DNA from: Leuconostoc citreum
GTDB lineage: Bacteria > Bacillota > Bacilli > Lactobacillales > Lactobacillaceae
Direction: 5' to 3'
Assembly: GCF_004354555.1 (NCBI RefSeq)
Contig: NZ_PUFH01000005.1
Location: 372,001 to 436,000 of the forward strand
DNA: 64,000 nt
Numbering within the stretch: the first letter of the stretch is position 1; each line of letters starts with the position of its first letter. Positions 61,082 through 64,000 of this stretch are shown one piece after another. A program made the translations under genes and the position numbers. Under the pieces are notes generated by a model. It saw only the letters and a list, made by a program, of their open reading frames with translations. It did not search any database and had not been told where the DNA came from.

Positions 61082-62164
61082 CTATCTGTTATTCCCTTCA
61101 TTTTCATTAATAAAATCTGGCATGTCGACAATCGCTTTTTGCACAATCATCGGCTGACCTATATCTTTAAGTACAACTAAATTTAATCGCCCACCGCGAT
61201 TTTTTTTATCGTTAACCATGTGTTTGAAAAAAGCTGGCGTGCCAATCAAATCAGATGTTGTTGGTAAATCAACTGTTTCAAGTCTGGCACGCAAAGCCGC
61301 GGTTAATGAAGCCGGTGTCAGACCGTCACGTGTCATACGTGATGACATAGCAATCATACCAATAGCAACAGCTTCACCATGGCGTAATTCACCATGAGCC
61401 AATAATTCAATGGCATGACCAATAGTATGACCAAAGTTCAAAAATTGCCTTTGTCCTGCTTCTTTTTCATCAGCCATTACCACTTGTGCTTTATATGCAA
61501 CCGCACGGGTCGATAATTTTTCCGCATTGTCACGTATGTCAGTCACACCATAAATACGGCCTGTTAAATCAAAGAAACTACCACCGGCTAACACCGATGT
61601 CTTGACAACTTCTGCATAACCTTCAACCAAATCGCGATCTGCTAGTGTATCAAGGTAGGTCGGATCGACAAGGACTAAATCAGGTTGATAAAAAGTACCT
61701 GCAATATTTTTCGTGTGCGACAAATTAATAGCCGTTTTGCCGCCGACAGATGAATCGACCTGTGCAGTAAGTGATGTCGCAATTTGTATCAAAGCAATAC
61801 CGCGCATGTAAAGCGATGCCACAACACCACCTAAGTCACCAATGACACCACCACCTAAGGCAATTAAACCGTCATCACGCGTAAAACCTTTTTCGGCCAT
61901 CTTGCCAATCAATTCACCTACTGTCTTCAAGGATTTAGAACTTTCCCCAGCTGGTACTTGTAATGGTAAAACCTCAAATCCAGACATCTCAAGTTGTTGT
62001 TGCACCGCTGTTAAATAAAGTGGCCCAACATGACTATCTGTCAGTAACGCTATTCGTCTTGGTGTCCAGACAAGGCTAACTGCTTGCCCAATTTCTTGAT
62101 GTAGACGGCGGTCTATTTTCACTTGATACTGTTTTTTTTCTAAGGACACTGTGATGACTGTCAT
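61082..62164 (-). CDS. aroB: 3-dehydroquinate synthase
   Basis: A protein of 360 residues that converts DAHP to 3-dehydroquinate with NAD and a divalent metal. GGGVIGDLGGVVASLYMRG is the NAD/phosphate block, TAQVDSSVGGKTAINL the substrate block, and the zinc ligands lie in FGHTIGHAIE and HGEAVAIGM. The protein is standard. It is the third gene of the operon. Confidence 0.96.
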   Translation of the reverse strand: MTVITVSLEKKQYQVKIDRRLHQEIGQAVSLVWTPRRIALLTDSHVGPLYLTAVQQQLEMSGFEVLPLQVPAGESSKSLKTVGELIGKMAEKGFTRDDGLIALGGGVIGDLGGVVASLYMRGIALIQIATSLTAQVDSSVGGKTAINLSHTKNIAGTFYQPDLVLVDPTYLDTLADRDLVEGYAEVVKTSVLAGGSFFDLTGRIYGVTDIRDNAEKLSTRAVAYKAQVVMADEKEAGQRQFLNFGHTIGHAIELLAHGELRHGEAVAIGMIAMSSRMTRDGLTPASLTAALRARLETVDLPTTSDLIGTPAFFKHMVNDKKNRGGRLNLVVLKDIGQPMIVQKAIVDMPDFINENEGNNR

Positions 62165-62193
62165 GCGTCAAAATTCCCTTCGTTTTTTGTCTT

Positions 62194-63189
62194 TTATTCT
62201 TCTATCACCGCACGAATGCCATTAACTTTCTGACTCAGTTTGGCAAATTGATCAGGTGTTAACGCCTGTGCGCCATCAACGAATGCATGCACTGGATCAT
62301 CGTGTATTTCTGTCATGAGTCCTTGCGCACCAGCAGCCACAGCGGCCAATGCTAGTGGTGTGACAAACTTTGCAACGCCAGCAGCATGTGATGCATCAGC
62401 AATAACTGGAAAATGAGTTAAACTTTGCAGCACTGGTATGGCTGACACGTCGATAGTATTTCTAGTGTACTTGTTGTCATAAGTACGAATACCGCGCTCC
62501 ATTAAAATAATTTGATTATTACCACCAGCTACAATGTATTCAGCAGCATTTAATAGGTCGTCTATTGTTGCTGACATGCCTCGTTTTAAGACCACTGGTT
62601 TGCGTTTTTGTCCAAGTGCTTTTAGTAAAGCAAAGTTTTGCATATTACGTGTGCCAACTTGAAAAATATCTGTGTATTCGGCAACTAAATCGACATCTTT
62701 GGTATCTAGTATTTCTGTTACCATATCCATTCCTAAAGCATCAGCTGCCGCACGATGAGCCTTTAAGCCCGCTTCACCATTCCCCTGGAATGAATAAGGC
62801 GACGTTCTTGGCTTAAAAGCACCACCACGTAAAACAGTTGCACCGGCTGCTTTCACAGCTCTTCCCATCTCAAGCACGTGTGCTGCACTTTCAATGGCAT
62901 CTGGTCCTGCCATGAATACAAAATGTTTACCACCAATCATACTGTGCTTCGTTTTAATGATGGTGTCTTCTGGATGAAAATCTCGTGATGATGCGATAGC
63001 TGTATGGTGATTGGTAATCACTTCTAAAATATCATTTTTTAAATCGTCTAACGTTGCTTCAGGTAAAATCTTAACACCAGCCAACGCCACCCGATTATGA
63101 TGTACAAAAACAGGTTTGATGGGATTATTTGTGTCAAGTTTCTGTGCGATTCTATGAGCTGTATCATTGTCTTTAGTTACTAATATCAT
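62194..63189 (-). CDS. aroF: DAHP synthase, type I-beta, with Cys-to-Asp metal-site change
   Basis: A protein of 331 residues that condenses PEP and erythrose 4-phosphate, the entry to the pathway. A ferredoxin-like regulatory N-terminal domain (about residues 1-85) precedes the barrel, as in Thermotoga-type enzymes. GGAFKPRTSPYSFQG and LKRGMSATIDD are conserved. The metal ligands His268 (DASH), Glu294 (TEIH) and Asp305 (FVDG) are present, but the expected AGPCS block reads AGPDAIE, with Asp97 in place of the metal-binding Cys. Either metal preference is changed or activity altered. It overlaps aroE by 17 bases. Confidence 0.92.
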   Translation of the reverse strand: MILVTKDNDTAHRIAQKLDTNNPIKPVFVHHNRVALAGVKILPEATLDDLKNDILEVITNHHTAIASSRDFHPEDTIIKTKHSMIGGKHFVFMAGPDAIESAAHVLEMGRAVKAAGATVLRGGAFKPRTSPYSFQGNGEAGLKAHRAAADALGMDMVTEILDTKDVDLVAEYTDIFQVGTRNMQNFALLKALGQKRKPVVLKRGMSATIDDLLNAAEYIVAGGNNQIILMERGIRTYDNKYTRNTIDVSAIPVLQSLTHFPVIADASHAAGVAKFVTPLALAAVAAGAQGLMTEIHDDPVHAFVDGAQALTPDQFAKLSQKVNGIRAVIEE

Positions 63190-64000
63190 TATCTTTTCCT
63201 CTTACTGCATTTGCCATTAATTGACGGTCTGCCGGTTGATTAAACCAAAATTCGAAGCTTAGTGCGCCTTGGTTAATTAACATCGACAGGCCATTTTGTA
63301 TTAAAAGTTGTTGTTTTTGTGCGGTCTTAAGCAGACCAGTTTGCTGATTGCGATAAATCATATCCACAACCAATGCATGTTGTGGTAATAGACTAATTTG
63401 ATAGTCTGTAAGTAGTGTTCTGGCATCATTCATCCCAACGGTTGTGGCATTGATTAGCATGTCGGCATTGACTAACGCGTCAGTCAACGCCTGATTGTCA
63501 GCTAAATCTGATAACTGACCAATACCTTGGCTTAGGTAAGCAACTTGTGTCTCTCGTTGCGACCAATCAGTGTGTGAACGATTAAAAACTGCTAAATGAC
63601 GTACACCATAATGATGTGCTGTAGCAATAACCGATTTAGCAGCCCCACCGTTACCAAGTATGACAACATGTTCATGTGGTTGATGCGGATTAATACTTTG
63701 CCAAAAACCATCACCGTCTGTTGATGTACCTACCAAACGGCCATTAATGTTTTTAACTGTGTTAACAGCCTGTAATCGTTGCGCTAAAGGCGTCAATTCA
63801 TCTAAAAATGGTACAATAGCTGATTTAAATGGCGTCGATACGTTAAAGCCACCCACATGCAAGGCACGCAAACCCAAAACTGCTGATTCTAAATCGCTGG
63901 GTATAATATCAAAACTATGATAATGACCGTTAATTTGTCGTGCTATCATCATCTCATTCTGCATGATAGGTGATAACGAGTGTGCTGCTGGGTGAGCAAT
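63173..64000 (-). CDS. aroE: Shikimate dehydrogenase, 5' end cut by window edge
   Basis: The open frame runs off the right edge: the first visible residues are IAHPAAHSLSPIMQNEM, the shikimate-binding N-terminal block that normally follows about 8-10 residues of start. The internal ATG at 63964 is therefore not the true start. It reduces 3-dehydroshikimate with NADPH. NVSTPFK holds the catalytic Lys, VILGNGGAAKSVIATA the NADP loop and FNRSHTDW the phosphate-binding Arg. It begins the visible aromatic operon. Confidence 0.93.
   Translation of the reverse strand: MAHPAAHSLSPIMQNEMMIARQINGHYHSFDIIPSDLESAVLGLRALHVGGFNVSTPFKSAIVPFLDELTPLAQRLQAVNTVKNINGRLVGTSTDGDGFWQSINPHQPHEHVVILGNGGAAKSVIATAHHYGVRHLAVFNRSHTDWSQRETQVAYLSQGIGQLSDLADNQALTDALVNADMLINATTVGMNDARTLLTDYQISLLPQHALVVDMIYRNQQTGLLKTAQKQQLLIQNGLSMLINQGALSFEFWFNQPADRQLMANAVRGKDNDISN

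Overview
The window looks chromosomal and comes from a low-GC, heterofermentative lactic acid bacterium. Leuconostoc, or a close relative such as Weissella, fits best. The reasons are an adjacent dnaE and pyk with no pfkA between them, a maltose phosphorylase / beta-phosphoglucomutase route, a mannose-family PTS, acetate kinase, MobL/RepA_N plasmid genes of the Lactobacillales type, and short AT-rich intergenic spaces with strong bidirectional terminators. The genus is inferred from gene content, not proven.

Region by region: (1) 1-4373, all on the minus strand: a compact AT-rich accessory cluster (ribB, a PlsC acyltransferase with a long helical C-terminal extension, an SRPBCC protein, an HTH+TPR regulator, a small acyl-carrier-like protein without the usual serine, a FabG-type reductase and a second SDR running off the left edge). 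It looks like a small lipid- or polyketide-type metabolite pathway and is the best candidate here for an undescribed system. (2) 4603-13048: a maltose region. The operon is transporter, maltose phosphorylase, aldose epimerase and beta-phosphoglucomutase, preceded by three LacI/CcpA-type operator sites and controlled by a LacI repressor. Around it lie wrecks: a decayed relaxase on the left, a second LacI gene reduced to a pseudogene, and the 3' end of an ABC permease. (3) 13074-20272: an integrated mobilizable plasmid (MobL relaxase, accessory proteins, an anchored nuclease, a candidate oriT, an SSB-like protein, a RepA_N initiator and an XRE regulator). The initiator frame is broken exactly at an array of 23-bp iterons. 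(4) 20372-29189: a large membrane protein, an SDR divergent from a LysR regulator, an aminotransferase, a GNAT acetyltransferase, and a mannose-family PTS operon with a clear promoter and cre site.

(5) 29286-38863: housekeeping genes (topA, dprA, an Uup-like ABC-F ATPase, ackA, a cell-wall amidase, 5-formyl-THF cyclo-ligase, glyA). (6) 38979-44070: threonine biosynthesis, with thrC divergent from hom-thrB-aspartate kinase and overlapping promoters between them. (7) 44124-55435: asparaginase, recO, era, undecaprenol/diacylglycerol kinase, ybeY, phoH, amt, pyk, dnaE and a DUF2929-like membrane protein. (8) 55464-64000: a nearly complete aromatic amino-acid operon, transcribed aroE-aroF-aroB-aroC-aroA-tyrA-aroK/chorismate mutase-pheA-like-aroD. 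It has several oddities: a shikimate kinase-chorismate mutase fusion, a DAHP synthase whose metal-binding Cys is Asp, a divergent prephenate-dehydratase-like protein, and an AroD with an extra segment.

No tRNA, rRNA, CRISPR array or intact insertion sequence was recognised. All functional assignments come from reading motifs in the translated sequence. No database search was possible.
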